Assembly: GCA_025462885.1 (NCBI GenBank)
Contig: JAOAPN010000002.1
Span: forward strand, 1 to 64,000
Direction: 5' to 3'
From: Acidobacteriaceae bacterium
GTDB lineage: Bacteria > Acidobacteriota > Terriglobia > Terriglobales > Acidobacteriaceae
DNA: 64,000 bases
Shown: in pieces, positions 35,685 through 44,729 of the stretch
Position numbering within the stretch: the stretch's first letter is position 1
Layout: each line of letters begins with the position of its first letter
Notes under the pieces: model-generated
What the model was told of the DNA's origin: nothing
Database searches by the model: none
What the model saw: the letters and a program-made list of their open reading frames with translations, nothing else
Program-made: the position numbers and the translations under genes

Positions 35685-36836
35685 TCAGCGGTTGGGCGTG
35701 GTGGACTGACCATTAGGGCCGGTGTTTCCCGGGCCGCCTACGATGTGCAGTGTGGGGATTCTCTCGTCCACGGGAGCCAGCGGCGGGAAGGCGAGATGCG
35801 GCTCCGACTGGTACCAGTAGGCGACGGAGGAGAAATCGTCGGAGCGATGGTTGGCGTGGCCGTGTTCAATCGTGGCGCGCATGCTTTTAGTGAACGGGAT
35901 GGGTGAATCGAGATGAAAACGGTAGACGCTGCTGCGCGCTCCGGCCTGTTCTCTGCCGACCATCGGAGCGCCGTAGAGCTGGTAGGAGAAGGGAAAACCG
36001 AAGTCCCAGGCTCCGAGGAAGTAGTCTTCGGTGCCGGTGCCGGCGAGGGCCGGAAGCGGTGCGCCGTCGATGTAGAACATGTCGTTGCCTTCACCCCACC
36101 ATCCATCCTGGTTCTGCAGGACGGACATGGTGACGCCAACGTAGTGACCGTCGCCCTTCGCCTCGAACCAGACGTAGTTGTCTTCGCCGGTCTCGTTGCG
36201 CTTCAGGTTCACGAGAGGGTCGCCGTTGCTGTACCAAGCGCCGGTCCAGCCGTGGTTGGGCGTCGCCTGCCGGTACTGGGCGTGAAAGTAGAGCGTATGC
36301 GGCGGCAGCGGACGGGAGTCAGCCCGGTACTCGATGTTGTAGTAGAGGCTGCTGGCGGTGAGCTTGCCGTCGTTGGTCACTGTGACCCGCGCGTGTTTAC
36401 CGTAGGGCATCGGGAAGAAGCAGTTGAGCGCCCTGCTGTTGCCGACGGAGAGCATCTCGGACTGCCAGCCGATGTAATCTCCGGTGCCGAGACCGAAGAA
36501 GTCGCCGATCGGAGCCTCGACGCTGGGCACAGTCTCCCCGTCCCAGTAGATCCGCAGGACGATGCGTTTGAGGTGGTACGGTTCGGGATCACTGATGGTG
36601 AACCAGAGATGCGAGAGCATGCCCGGACCATCCACATCGAGGATGGTCCGCGTCTCACCCGGCCCGAGACCTCGATAGTCCGCGTTGCCTCCGGTCGCAT
36701 CCTTGCTGGTTGCGCGATGGAGGACGTAGGTCTGCTTCTGGGTGAGATCCGGCATCCAGCCCGGGTTCTGGCCAAAGGCGGCAGAGGAAGCGATCAACAG
36801 GAGGATGGATAGAGGAAGCCGGGACAGGGCGCGCAT
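35685..36836 (-). CDS. Secreted DUF2961 / GH172 family glycosidase
   Basis: AGGAG lies 5 bases before ATG 36836. The 383-residue product has a Sec signal (1-22, AAFGQ) and matches DUF2961 from DYRGLGPGETRTILDVDGPGM to the end. The two candidate catalytic glutamates are Glu249 in WWGEGNDMF and Glu270 in AGTGTEDYF. Characterised GH172 members act on difructose anhydride or on alpha-D-arabino- and fructofuranosides, including mycobacterial D-arabinan. It opens the probable operon GH172, lyase, trehalase. The tail (GGPGNTGPNGQ) is disordered. Substrate unassigned. Confidence 0.87.
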   Translation of the reverse strand: MRALSRLPLSILLLIASSAAFGQNPGWMPDLTQKQTYVLHRATSKDATGGNADYRGLGPGETRTILDVDGPGMLSHLWFTISDPEPYHLKRIVLRIYWDGETVPSVEAPIGDFFGLGTGDYIGWQSEMLSVGNSRALNCFFPMPYGKHARVTVTNDGKLTASSLYYNIEYRADSRPLPPHTLYFHAQYRQATPNHGWTGAWYSNGDPLVNLKRNETGEDNYVWFEAKGDGHYVGVTMSVLQNQDGWWGEGNDMFYIDGAPLPALAGTGTEDYFLGAWDFGFPFSYQLYGAPMVGREQAGARSSVYRFHLDSPIPFTKSMRATIEHGHANHRSDDFSSVAYWYQSEPHLAFPPLAPVDERIPTLHIVGGPGNTGPNGQSTTPNR

Positions 36837-36953
36837 CGTTCTCCTTCAGACGTGGACGATTCAGACTGACGCCCCATTGGAGTTCAGGTTCGCCTTCCGG
36901 GTCAAGAAGATTGCGCGTTTTGTTGAATTCGGCTGAACGCGAGCTAGACGCGA

Positions 36954-39900
36954 TCAGACCACAGGGTCGAGGGAATCGAGCAACGCGCGCGTCTCGGCGA
37001 GGACGTCTTCGGCCTTTGCAGAGGTGAGGGGCCAGCGGAGGATGCCCTGAGGGGTGAACTGGGCTCCGCGTTTGGTGTTGCGGCTGACGAGGCGCATCAG
37101 AATGCCGGGGTCAATGCTGCGTTCGCGGGCAGGAGCCTCGCCGGGAGCGGTCGCGGGGGCTCCGCCGGAGAGAGCTTCGGCGAACTTGACATGCAACATC
37201 TCGACGAAGGTCTTGATGGGTGGAAGTTTCTTCGGCGTCTGGCCGTGCCGTACCGCAGCCGGGGGGGCGGGGTTGGGCACTTCGATCTGGGTGCGTTTGC
37301 GGTCGAGCTGGGCGATGCCGAGCTGTTCGCAGCGGAGGCGAAGTTCGCCGGCGGCGAGGAGGTTCAGGACGGACTCGGGTGCAGCTCCGTAGCGGTCCTG
37401 CAACTCGGCGCGGACGTCAGTGAGGGTTGCCTGGTCTTCAGCTCCGGCGATGCGTTTGTACATGCGCAGCCGCTGATTCTCTTCGGGGATGTAGTCGCTG
37501 TCGATGCGGACGGAGACGCCGAGGTTGATAGTGGTTCCGGCGTGGGCAGGCTTCTCGTACTCGCCCTTCATCTTGCGCACGGCTTCCTCAAGCATGGTGG
37601 TGTACATTTCGAAGCCGATGGCTTCGATGTGGCCGGACTGCTCGCCGCCGAGCATGTTGCCGGCGCCACGCAGTTCGAGGTCGAGCGCAGCGATCTTGAA
37701 ACCCGCGCCGAGGTCCGAAAACTCCTTGAGAGCAGCAAGGCGGCGGCGGGCGATCTCGGTGAGCTGCTGCTCCGGCGGGATGAGCAGGTAAGCGTAGGCG
37801 CGGCGATTGGAGCGGCCGACACGGCCTCTTAGTTGATAGAGCTCCGAAAGTCCGTGGCGATCGGCGCGGTTGATGATGATGGTGTTGGCAAGCGGAATGT
37901 CGAGGCCGTTCTCGATGATGCTGGTGGCGACGAGAACGTCATACTCGTGGTTCATGAATGCGAGCATGACGCGTTCGAGTTCGGCTTCGGGGAGCTGCCC
38001 GTGGCCGATGACGACTCTCGCCGAAGGGACTAATTCGCGAATCTTCGCTGCCAGCTCATAGATGGTCTCGACGCGGTTGTGGACGAAGTACGATTGGCCT
38101 CCGCGCTCCATCTCTATCTCGATGGCAGTGCGAACCAGCTTTTCGTCGAACTTGGCAACGATGGTCTGGATGGCCATGCGGTCTTTCGGAGGCGTCTCGA
38201 TGACCGACATATCACGTAACCCGATCAGTGACATATGCAGGGTGCGCGGGATGGGCGTCGCCGACATGGAGAGGACGTCGATGGCGGCGCGCATCTGCTT
38301 CAGCCGCTCTTTGTGGCGTACGCCGAAGCGCTGCTCTTCGTCCACGATGAGCAGGCCCAGATCCTGAAACTTGAGGTCCTTCTGCAGGATGGCGTGAGTG
38401 CCGATGAGGATATCGATCTTGCCTTCGGCGGCCTTCTCGAGAATGACTTTCTTCTCCTTGGCGCTGCGGAAGCGGGAGATCATCTCGATGTTGACGGGGA
38501 AGTTGGCGAAGCGCTTCTTGAATGACTCGAAGTGCTGGAAGGAGAGGACGGTGGTCGGCGTGAGGACAGCGACCTGCTTCGAATCCTGCACGGCCTTGAA
38601 GGCAGCGCGCATAGCGACTTCGGTCTTGCCATACCCCACATCGCCGCAGAGCAGTCGGTCCATCGGCTGGGTGGACTCCATGTCCGCCTTGATATCGGTG
38701 ATGGCGGAGAGCTGATCGTCGGTGGGACTGAAGTCGAAGGCGTCTTCAAACTCGTGCTGCATGTTGGTATCGGGCGAGAAGGGTGTGCCCTGCGCTGCTT
38801 TGCGCTGCGCGTACAAGATCAGCAGCTCGGCGGTCATGTCGGCCATGGCCTTCTTGACCCGGGCCTTGGTCTTCTGCCAGGCCTGGGTGCCGAGCTTGTT
38901 GAGCTGTGGCGCGGGGCCGGTATCGGTGGAGCGGTACTTCTGGATGAGGTCCAGTCGCGTGAGCGGGACGTAGAGTTTGGCTTCGTCGGCGAACTCGAGG
39001 ATCATCAGCTCCAGCGGTGGCTGGTCGGGCTCTTCGATGACGCGCAGGCCGCAGTACTGGGCGATGCCGTGCTCAACGTGGACGACGTAGTCTCCGACGG
39101 TGAGGTCGCGGAAGTCGGAGATGAAGGCGGAGGTCTTGGACTTGCTGCGACGCGCGGGACGAGTGGAGATGTCCGCGTCGTCGATAAGGTCCTGTGCACC
39201 GAAGAGGATGATCTGCGACGCGGTGGTCTGGTTGAGATCGAGCACCTGCACGCCGTTGGCGATGGCCGTCTTGACGATGACCGGAGTGCGCAGCTCTCCG
39301 GCGAGGTAACTCGATTCGGAGTAGACGGTAGTGCTGCCGGGGGCTTCGTTGCGGGAGCCGAGGCGATAGGGAAGCTGGTACTCCTGCAGGAGACCGGCGA
39401 GACGCTCGACTTCGCCCTGATTGGGGGCAGTGAGCAGGATACGGGCATCTTCCTTTATCAGCGCGCGAATGGCGTCGATGAGGGCGGGAATGCTCCCGTG
39501 GAAGCGCTGCGTGGGACGGGTGCTGAAGTCGACCTCGGAGAGATCGCTGCGATCGGCGTCCAGGATATCTACGAGGCCAAGCTGGTCGAGCTCGCAGCCC
39601 GGGAAGGCGCGGAGCAGATCGTCGAGGTCCCACGGAGAGAGGTAGATCTCCTGGGGACGGACGAGGTTGCCGATGCCGGAGCGGTCGTGTCGCTGCTCGA
39701 CTTTGTTCCACCAGCGCTCGCCCTGGTTCTTCACCATGGAGGGCTCTTCGATGAAGACGCGGGTGGTGGGGCCGAGGAGATCGAGGAGGGTCTTGTTGGC
39801 TCCGGCGACGGGGGCGAAGAACTCCCAGCCGGGGAAGATGGTGGCCTCTCCGGTGCGGGTGCTGACGTGGGTCAGGAGCTCGGCGGGCTCTTCGCCGCCT

Positions 39901-40706
39901 TCGAGGTTCGCTCCGGCAAGATTGCCGCTACGGGTCAGACGAGCATTGATGGCGCTGAGGAGTTTTTCGGTCACCGGCGTCTCGGTGAGGGGGAGCAGCA
40001 GGGTGTCGTCGAGCGAGCCGCTGGAGCGCTGCGTCTCGGGGTCGAACTTGCGGACGGATTCGATCTCGTCGCCGAAGAAGTCGATGCGGACGGGACGGTC
40101 GTGCTCCGGGGAGAAGACGTCGATGATGCCGCCGCGGATTGTGACTTGGCCGGGCATCTCGACGACATCGACGCGGGTGTAGCCGACCGAGAGCAGATGC
40201 TCAAGGAGCATGTCGGGGAGGTGTTCTTCTCCGACGCGGAGATGCAGGGCGAGGGCCCGGTAAAAGTCGCGGGGGAAGAGCCGCATGCAGGCGGCTTCCA
40301 ACGGAGCGATGATGAGACGGGCCTGATTGGGTGACTGCGAGGCGATCTTCCAGAGCGTGGCGGCGCGCTGCTCCTGGATCTCCGGGTGCGGGGAAAGATT
40401 TTCGAAGGGCAGGACATCGTGGGCGGGCAGGCGGAGAACCTGTTCGGGGGCGAGGGCCCCAGTAAGGTCGCAGGCAGCCAGAACAGCAGCGTGGAGCGCC
40501 TCGGCCGCCTTGTTATCGGCGACGACGATGACGCATGGCGTGGCCGCAGCACGCACAAACAGTGGGAGATAGAGGGCGCGGGCGGTGAACGTAAGTCCTG
40601 AGACACGTCTGCGCCCGGTACCGGCGCTCAGATGGCGGCGGACTCGTTCAAAGGAGGCGGAGTGTTCGAGGTCCGCTAGAAGTTCGCGGACGAAAGGCAG
40701 GATCAT
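36954..40706 (-). CDS. mfd: Transcription-repair coupling factor
   Basis: ATG 40706 gives 1250 residues beginning MILPFVRELLADLE; the upstream 77 codons lack family resemblance. Order: UvrB-homology region, RNA-polymerase-interacting domain (VGDYVVHVEHGIAQYCGL), then the RecG-like translocase with CGDVGYGKTEVAMRAAF (Walker A), DEEQRFG (Walker B) and the SMSATPIPRTLHMSL motif III. GLDIPLANTIIINRADRHGLSELYQLRGRVGRS is the TRG/motif VI region. Then the TRCF C-terminal domain. A proline/alanine-rich insertion (NPAPPAAVRHGQTPKKLPP) interrupts the C-terminal domain. Mfd dislodges stalled RNA polymerase and recruits UvrA. Very secure. Confidence 0.97.
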   Translation of the reverse strand: MILPFVRELLADLEHSASFERVRRHLSAGTGRRRVSGLTFTARALYLPLFVRAAATPCVIVVADNKAAEALHAAVLAACDLTGALAPEQVLRLPAHDVLPFENLSPHPEIQEQRAATLWKIASQSPNQARLIIAPLEAACMRLFPRDFYRALALHLRVGEEHLPDMLLEHLLSVGYTRVDVVEMPGQVTIRGGIIDVFSPEHDRPVRIDFFGDEIESVRKFDPETQRSSGSLDDTLLLPLTETPVTEKLLSAINARLTRSGNLAGANLEGGEEPAELLTHVSTRTGEATIFPGWEFFAPVAGANKTLLDLLGPTTRVFIEEPSMVKNQGERWWNKVEQRHDRSGIGNLVRPQEIYLSPWDLDDLLRAFPGCELDQLGLVDILDADRSDLSEVDFSTRPTQRFHGSIPALIDAIRALIKEDARILLTAPNQGEVERLAGLLQEYQLPYRLGSRNEAPGSTTVYSESSYLAGELRTPVIVKTAIANGVQVLDLNQTTASQIILFGAQDLIDDADISTRPARRSKSKTSAFISDFRDLTVGDYVVHVEHGIAQYCGLRVIEEPDQPPLELMILEFADEAKLYVPLTRLDLIQKYRSTDTGPAPQLNKLGTQAWQKTKARVKKAMADMTAELLILYAQRKAAQGTPFSPDTNMQHEFEDAFDFSPTDDQLSAITDIKADMESTQPMDRLLCGDVGYGKTEVAMRAAFKAVQDSKQVAVLTPTTVLSFQHFESFKKRFANFPVNIEMISRFRSAKEKKVILEKAAEGKIDILIGTHAILQKDLKFQDLGLLIVDEEQRFGVRHKERLKQMRAAIDVLSMSATPIPRTLHMSLIGLRDMSVIETPPKDRMAIQTIVAKFDEKLVRTAIEIEMERGGQSYFVHNRVETIYELAAKIRELVPSARVVIGHGQLPEAELERVMLAFMNHEYDVLVATSIIENGLDIPLANTIIINRADRHGLSELYQLRGRVGRSNRRAYAYLLIPPEQQLTEIARRRLAALKEFSDLGAGFKIAALDLELRGAGNMLGGEQSGHIEAIGFEMYTTMLEEAVRKMKGEYEKPAHAGTTINLGVSVRIDSDYIPEENQRLRMYKRIAGAEDQATLTDVRAELQDRYGAAPESVLNLLAAGELRLRCEQLGIAQLDRKRTQIEVPNPAPPAAVRHGQTPKKLPPIKTFVEMLHVKFAEALSGGAPATAPGEAPARERSIDPGILMRLVSRNTKRGAQFTPQGILRWPLTSAKAEDVLAETRALLDSLDPVV

Positions 40707-40773
40707 CGCTCTATCGATTTTAGTCGAAGCAGCGTATTCAGGCGCTGCAGGAGAGGAGTAAACTCTGTGACCC

Positions 40774-40792
40774 GCGGGGAAGTTAACCCCGC
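40774..40792 (+). promoter_or_regulatory. Leader hairpin upstream of sugar-binding lipoprotein gene
   Basis: GCGGGG and CCCCGC pair across aagttaa, 63 bases before ATG 40855. A second small stem follows (ATCAC/GTGAT, 40804-40822). No known riboswitch consensus is recognised; function unclear. Confidence 0.35.
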
Positions 40793-40854
40793 ACTGCTGC
40801 CCGATCACCAGGGCTTCGTGATGCTTTGGACGGCAGAATAGCCGGAGGAAGAGC

Positions 40855-41850
40855 ATGTTCCCATTGCGGAAGAAAATACTTTTTGGACTTATGGCGGCGG
40901 TACTTCCATTGCTCGGCGGATGTGCCAAACACAGCAAGAAGGAGACCTACTACCTGATCGGAACCAATATGGACGTGGCCTACTGGAAGACGGCCGCGGC
41001 GGGTTTTCAGAAAGCAGGAGCTGAATATGGCGTAACGGCCGAGGTCCGGGGACCGAAGACCTTCGACCCCCAGGCCGAGGTGGATGCGTTTCGTTCGGTG
41101 GTGGCCGGGCATCCGAGCGGCATCCTAATTTCGGTGGCGAATTCCGCGCTGCTGGCTCCGGAGATCGATGCTGCGATTGCGGCGGGCATCCCGGTGATTA
41201 CGGTGGACTCGGATGCACCGGAGAGCAAGCGGCTCTACTTTATCGGAACCAATAATCTCGAAGCAGGTCGGCTGGGAGGGCATCGTGCGGCAGCCAAGCT
41301 GAACGGCAAGGGGAACGTGGTGTTCTTCACAAATCCGGGACAACCGAATCTGGATCAGCGGTTGAAGGGATACGAGGAAGTGTTCGCGACCTATCCGGGC
41401 ATCAAGGTGATTGAGGTCGCGGATATCAAAGGCGACTCAGGCACGGCCATGGACAAGGCGACCGAGTACCTGGCACGGACGGGTGCCGCTAAGGTGGATG
41501 CGTTTATCTGCCTCGAATCAGCCTCAGGCAAAGACGTGGGTGAAGTCTTCAAACGGCGTGAAGTGAAGGACCGCCTGCTGGTTGCAATGGACCTTGCGGT
41601 CGGGACTCTACTCCTGGTCCAAGAGGGTACCGTCGATTCGACCATCTCGCAGAAACCCTACACGATGGGATGGCTGGGTCTGAAGGCGCTGGATGAGGTC
41701 CATCACTACCCGGTAAAGACCCTCGCAACGGACTTTGGGATGGATCCGTTTTCGCCGTTCCCGTCGTTCATCGACACAGGCGTATCGCTGGTGGACAAGG
41801 TGAATGTTGGTCCGGAGTTGGAGCGGACCCGGGCTGTCGAACTGGAATGA
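40855..41850 (+). CDS. Periplasmic sugar-binding lipoprotein (RbsB-like)
   Basis: GGAGG lies 6 bases before ATG 40855. The 331-residue protein has a lipobox (LLGGC, Cys23) and the PBP1 type-I fold of ribose-class binding proteins: YYLIGTNMDVAYWKTAAAGF, GILISVANSALLAPEIDAAIAAGIPVITVDSDAP and FIGTNNLEAGRLGGHRAA. VDAFICLESASGKDVGEVF fits the second lobe. It would bind a monosaccharide for an ABC importer or sensor. No permease or ATPase lies nearby, so the partner is elsewhere. It faces the GH27 gene convergently, with a 12-bp hairpin between. Confidence 0.9.
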   Translation: MFPLRKKILFGLMAAVLPLLGGCAKHSKKETYYLIGTNMDVAYWKTAAAGFQKAGAEYGVTAEVRGPKTFDPQAEVDAFRSVVAGHPSGILISVANSALLAPEIDAAIAAGIPVITVDSDAPESKRLYFIGTNNLEAGRLGGHRAAAKLNGKGNVVFFTNPGQPNLDQRLKGYEEVFATYPGIKVIEVADIKGDSGTAMDKATEYLARTGAAKVDAFICLESASGKDVGEVFKRREVKDRLLVAMDLAVGTLLLVQEGTVDSTISQKPYTMGWLGLKALDEVHHYPVKTLATDFGMDPFSPFPSFIDTGVSLVDKVNVGPELERTRAVELE

Positions 41851-41854
41851 GGTT

Positions 41855-41892
41855 GCTGCCTCTGGCCGCGATGCATCGCAGCCAGAGGCAGC
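41855..41892. terminator. Bidirectional terminator hairpin between convergent genes
   Basis: GCTGCCTCTGGC pairs perfectly with GCCAGAGGCAGC over 12 bp. The 14-base loop contains GCGATGCATCGC, itself palindromic. It occupies the 61-base gap between the stops at 41850 and 41912. T-runs are absent. Confidence 0.75.
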
Positions 41893-41911
41893 TTCGAGTT
41901 CTCCGCGCTGC

Positions 41912-43132
41912 TTAGCGGGTGAGTTTGAGGAGAACCACACCGCGGCGGGGCACGTTGAACTTCGTGGTGTCGGTGATGGTGCCGATGTCTTTGGCGGCCC
42001 AGATGTCGCGCGCTTTGGGCGAGCCTTTGACTCCGGCCTGGGCGAGGTGCAGAGAGATGCCGCGAAGCTCTGCGGTGCTCTCGCCGAAGTTGAAGACGGC
42101 GAGTGCGGTGCTGCCGTCCTTGAGGGGCCGCGACCAGATCTCGACCGGGCCTTCAGCGAAGATGCGGTCGGCCTGGTGACCCAGCTGATCCTGGTTGATC
42201 GCGATGACCTCGCGGTTGGTAAGGATCGCCTTGATCTCCTGAGTCATCAGGGTGAGGTTATTGCCCGCGATGAGGGGGGCGGCCAGCATCGACCACAGGG
42301 TCATGTGGGTCACATTCTCATCGTGGTTCAGCTTGCCGTTGCCGACTTCAAGCATGTCGGGGTCGTTCCAGTGGCCGGGTCCGGCGAACTTCGAGAGACC
42401 GGCCTGTTCGCGGCCGATGAGGGCCATGCTGCCGTAGTTGGCGGAGATATCACCGGTGGTGCGCCAAAGATTAGCACCAACGGATGACCCCCACTCCCAT
42501 ACGCTGTCGAAGCCGTACTGGCAGAGGCTATAGACCATCGGGTGGCCGGCCTTGAGGATGGCCTGGTGCATCAGCTCGTAGGCATCGCGCATCATCTTGT
42601 TCTGCTTGGCAGGGTCGTTGGGAGCATCCGCAGCCATCTTCTTGCGGAAGCCGCAGAGATCGTACTTGAGGTAGTCGATGCCCCACGAGGCGTAGAGATC
42701 CGCGTCCTGCTGCTCGTGTCCGAGGGAGCCTGCAAAGTGGGCGCAGGTCTCGTCGCCGGGAGAGGAGTAGATGCCGAGCTTGAGACCCTTGGAGTGCACG
42801 TAGTCGGCGAGGGCCTTCATGTCGGGAAACTTTTCGTTGGTGTGGAGCACGCCCTGGGCGTCGCGCTTACCCTCCCAGGTGTCGTCGATGTTGACGTAGA
42901 CGTATCCGGCGTCGCGCATGCCGGTGGAGACCAGCAGGTCGGCGGTATCGCGGATGTCTTTGTCGGTAACCTTGCCGGCGAAGAAGTTCCAACTGTTCCA
43001 GCCCATCGGGGGTGTGGCGGCGATCGTACTCATAGCAGGCTTGCTCGCCTGAGCGTTTGCCTGATGGAGTGCGAGAGCGAGGAGCAGGGCGACGGCGAGA
43101 GAGCGCAGAATAGGCGGACAGAAAGCAGGCAT
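41912..43132 (-). CDS. Secreted GH27 alpha-galactosidase-like enzyme
   Basis: AGGA lies 6 bases before ATG 43132, giving 406 residues with a Sec signal (1-28, ANAQ). The GH27 core is clear: TPPMGWNSWNFF (41-52), YVNIDDTWEG, LGIYSSPGDETC, and YLKYDLCGF with the predicted nucleophile Asp158. TTGDIS holds the predicted acid/base Asp228, and WNDPDMLEVGNG follows. A C-terminal beta domain ends the protein. GH27 members remove terminal alpha-galactose, N-acetylgalactosamine or arabinopyranose; the target is open. A GH18 gene lies 82 bases upstream on the same strand and may be co-transcribed. Confidence 0.93.
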   Translation of the reverse strand: MPAFCPPILRSLAVALLLALALHQANAQASKPAMSTIAATPPMGWNSWNFFAGKVTDKDIRDTADLLVSTGMRDAGYVYVNIDDTWEGKRDAQGVLHTNEKFPDMKALADYVHSKGLKLGIYSSPGDETCAHFAGSLGHEQQDADLYASWGIDYLKYDLCGFRKKMAADAPNDPAKQNKMMRDAYELMHQAILKAGHPMVYSLCQYGFDSVWEWGSSVGANLWRTTGDISANYGSMALIGREQAGLSKFAGPGHWNDPDMLEVGNGKLNHDENVTHMTLWSMLAAPLIAGNNLTLMTQEIKAILTNREVIAINQDQLGHQADRIFAEGPVEIWSRPLKDGSTALAVFNFGESTAELRGISLHLAQAGVKGSPKARDIWAAKDIGTITDTTKFNVPRRGVVLLKLTR

Positions 43133-43214
43133 GAATTCCTCGAAGAGCGAGATGGGATTGCGATAGTTCCTGCTTCGCTTACCGCTGCAAGGCAGGAGCT
43201 TTGTCCCGAGGATT

Positions 43215-44549
43215 CTAACGCGTGATGGGGGTGGTTGTGGGGCGGGTGGTCTCAGGGATGGAATAGGCGGTAGCGGGACGCCCGTTGCCGATAGGGTGGA
43301 GGCCGTCGTGAGCGGCATGGAGGAGGGTAGCCGAGATATTGTCCTCGCCCAGTTCCCAGATCATGAGGCCGCCGAGTTGGTGGTCGAGTGCGTAGGCGGC
43401 TTTGTGGCGGATCGAGACTGGATCGTCATAGGTCCAGAAAGCATCGCCATCAAACAGCCAGGGCGTCTGGGAGAGCGGATCGCGGTACAGGGTGGATTTT
43501 GCAGCGAGGGTTTCGATGTAGCTGTAGGGACGGTCGCCGCGGATGGCCTGGCCCTCCTGCAGAAGACCCTTGGACTGCTCTGGCACAAGACGCCAGCCGT
43601 AGCCATAGAAGGGAACGCCCATCAGAAGCTTCGCGGGCGAGACGCCGGCGGTCCGGTAGGCGGTGACGGTGCGGTCCACGGTGCCGCCGTCGTAGTCAGG
43701 TGCGGCGGTGAGCGGTGCGATGAATCCAGTGGTCTCGCTCCACGGGCCGCTGAAGTCATAGGTCATCAGGCCAACCTGGTCGACGATGGAGCCGATCACA
43801 GCCAGGTCGGTTCCTGGGTACATATGCGGGCTGGGGCCGACGGCGATGCTGAGGGTAAGACCGGGACGCACTGCATCCATCTGGCGGCGGAGCTCAAGCA
43901 GGAGCGCCTTGAAGTTTTCGGCATCGGGCTGATGCGGGTACTCCCAGTCAACGTCGATGCCGTCGAAGAGATTCGGCGCAGAAATCCCGGGCGCGAGATT
44001 GCCTTTGACGAAGAGATCGACGCAGGAACGGACGAAGGCCTCGCGATTCTCGGGGAGAGCATCTTCGGCGAAGCTGGTCGAGCGGCCTTCGAGCGAGATC
44101 AGGATACGGAGGTTGGGATAACGCTGCTTCAGAAGCTGGAGCTGATGCAGGTTGCCCCGGAAGGGCTTGGCCGGATCGTCGGCGCGACCATCGACACTCT
44201 GGGCGGCAGGGAACGTGTAGTTAAGATCGGCGTTCGGGTCGGCGATGGAGCAACGGCGGTCGTTGACGAAGGCCTGGGCGTAGTTCACCTGATCGAGCAT
44301 CGGCGATTCAGGACTTCGCGCGGGAATGAGATTTCTGACCGTGTACTGGGGCTGATTGTAGAGGCCCCACTGGGGAAAATAGCCGATAAGTTTTGGATGA
44401 GGTGTGGCTGCCGGAGCACTTGCCGCAGGAGGGTTTTTCGAGGCTTGGCCGAAAGAATTGGCTGACAGCAGGAAGACAAAAAGGATCAATCCCAAAGGTC
44501 CGACGATGCGTGTCTGAAACGAATATTCCGAATTTGTGAAGCCAGGCAT
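43215..44549 (-). CDS. Secreted GH18 (chitinase-like) protein
   Basis: The ATG at 44549 gives 444 residues with a hydrophobic signal (about 15-35, SANSFGQ); a TTG at 44633 would add 28 residues and neither has a good ribosome site. The GH18 fold is shown by KLIGYFPQWGLYN (53-65), RILISLEG (148-155) and the active-site DGIDVDWEYP with Glu203. YDFSGPWSETTG, LLMGVPFYGYGW and LGGLMIWELGEDN follow in order. It likely attacks chitin, chito-oligosaccharide or peptidoglycan-like beta-1,4-GlcNAc links. There is no separate binding module. It precedes the GH27 gene. Confidence 0.93.
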   Translation of the reverse strand: MPGFTNSEYSFQTRIVGPLGLILFVFLLSANSFGQASKNPPAASAPAATPHPKLIGYFPQWGLYNQPQYTVRNLIPARSPESPMLDQVNYAQAFVNDRRCSIADPNADLNYTFPAAQSVDGRADDPAKPFRGNLHQLQLLKQRYPNLRILISLEGRSTSFAEDALPENREAFVRSCVDLFVKGNLAPGISAPNLFDGIDVDWEYPHQPDAENFKALLLELRRQMDAVRPGLTLSIAVGPSPHMYPGTDLAVIGSIVDQVGLMTYDFSGPWSETTGFIAPLTAAPDYDGGTVDRTVTAYRTAGVSPAKLLMGVPFYGYGWRLVPEQSKGLLQEGQAIRGDRPYSYIETLAAKSTLYRDPLSQTPWLFDGDAFWTYDDPVSIRHKAAYALDHQLGGLMIWELGEDNISATLLHAAHDGLHPIGNGRPATAYSIPETTRPTTTPITR

Positions 44550-44729
44550 ATGAAGAACAGACGCGCCGTGCAGCGAATAGATTCCTCTGAACCGTGTATT
44601 TCGACCGAAAGCTCGTTTATTTGGTTTGCTCAAAATTGTAAGTGCCGTATTTTGCGTGTGGCGGTGCGAATACCGTTATAGAGCGAGGAACAGCCCATTA
44701 GGCTGCCTGCTCTGAGACGAAGGTCTTCT

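Noticed and set aside
38532..40334. 600-codon open frame antisense to mfd
   Set aside because: Product is Gly/Glu/Val-rich without motifs; mfd on the opposite strand is unambiguous. High GC creates long antisense frames.
40770..40830. Possible cobalamin-type riboswitch before the sugar-binding gene
   Set aside because: Only small hairpins; none of the conserved B12-box bases are present.
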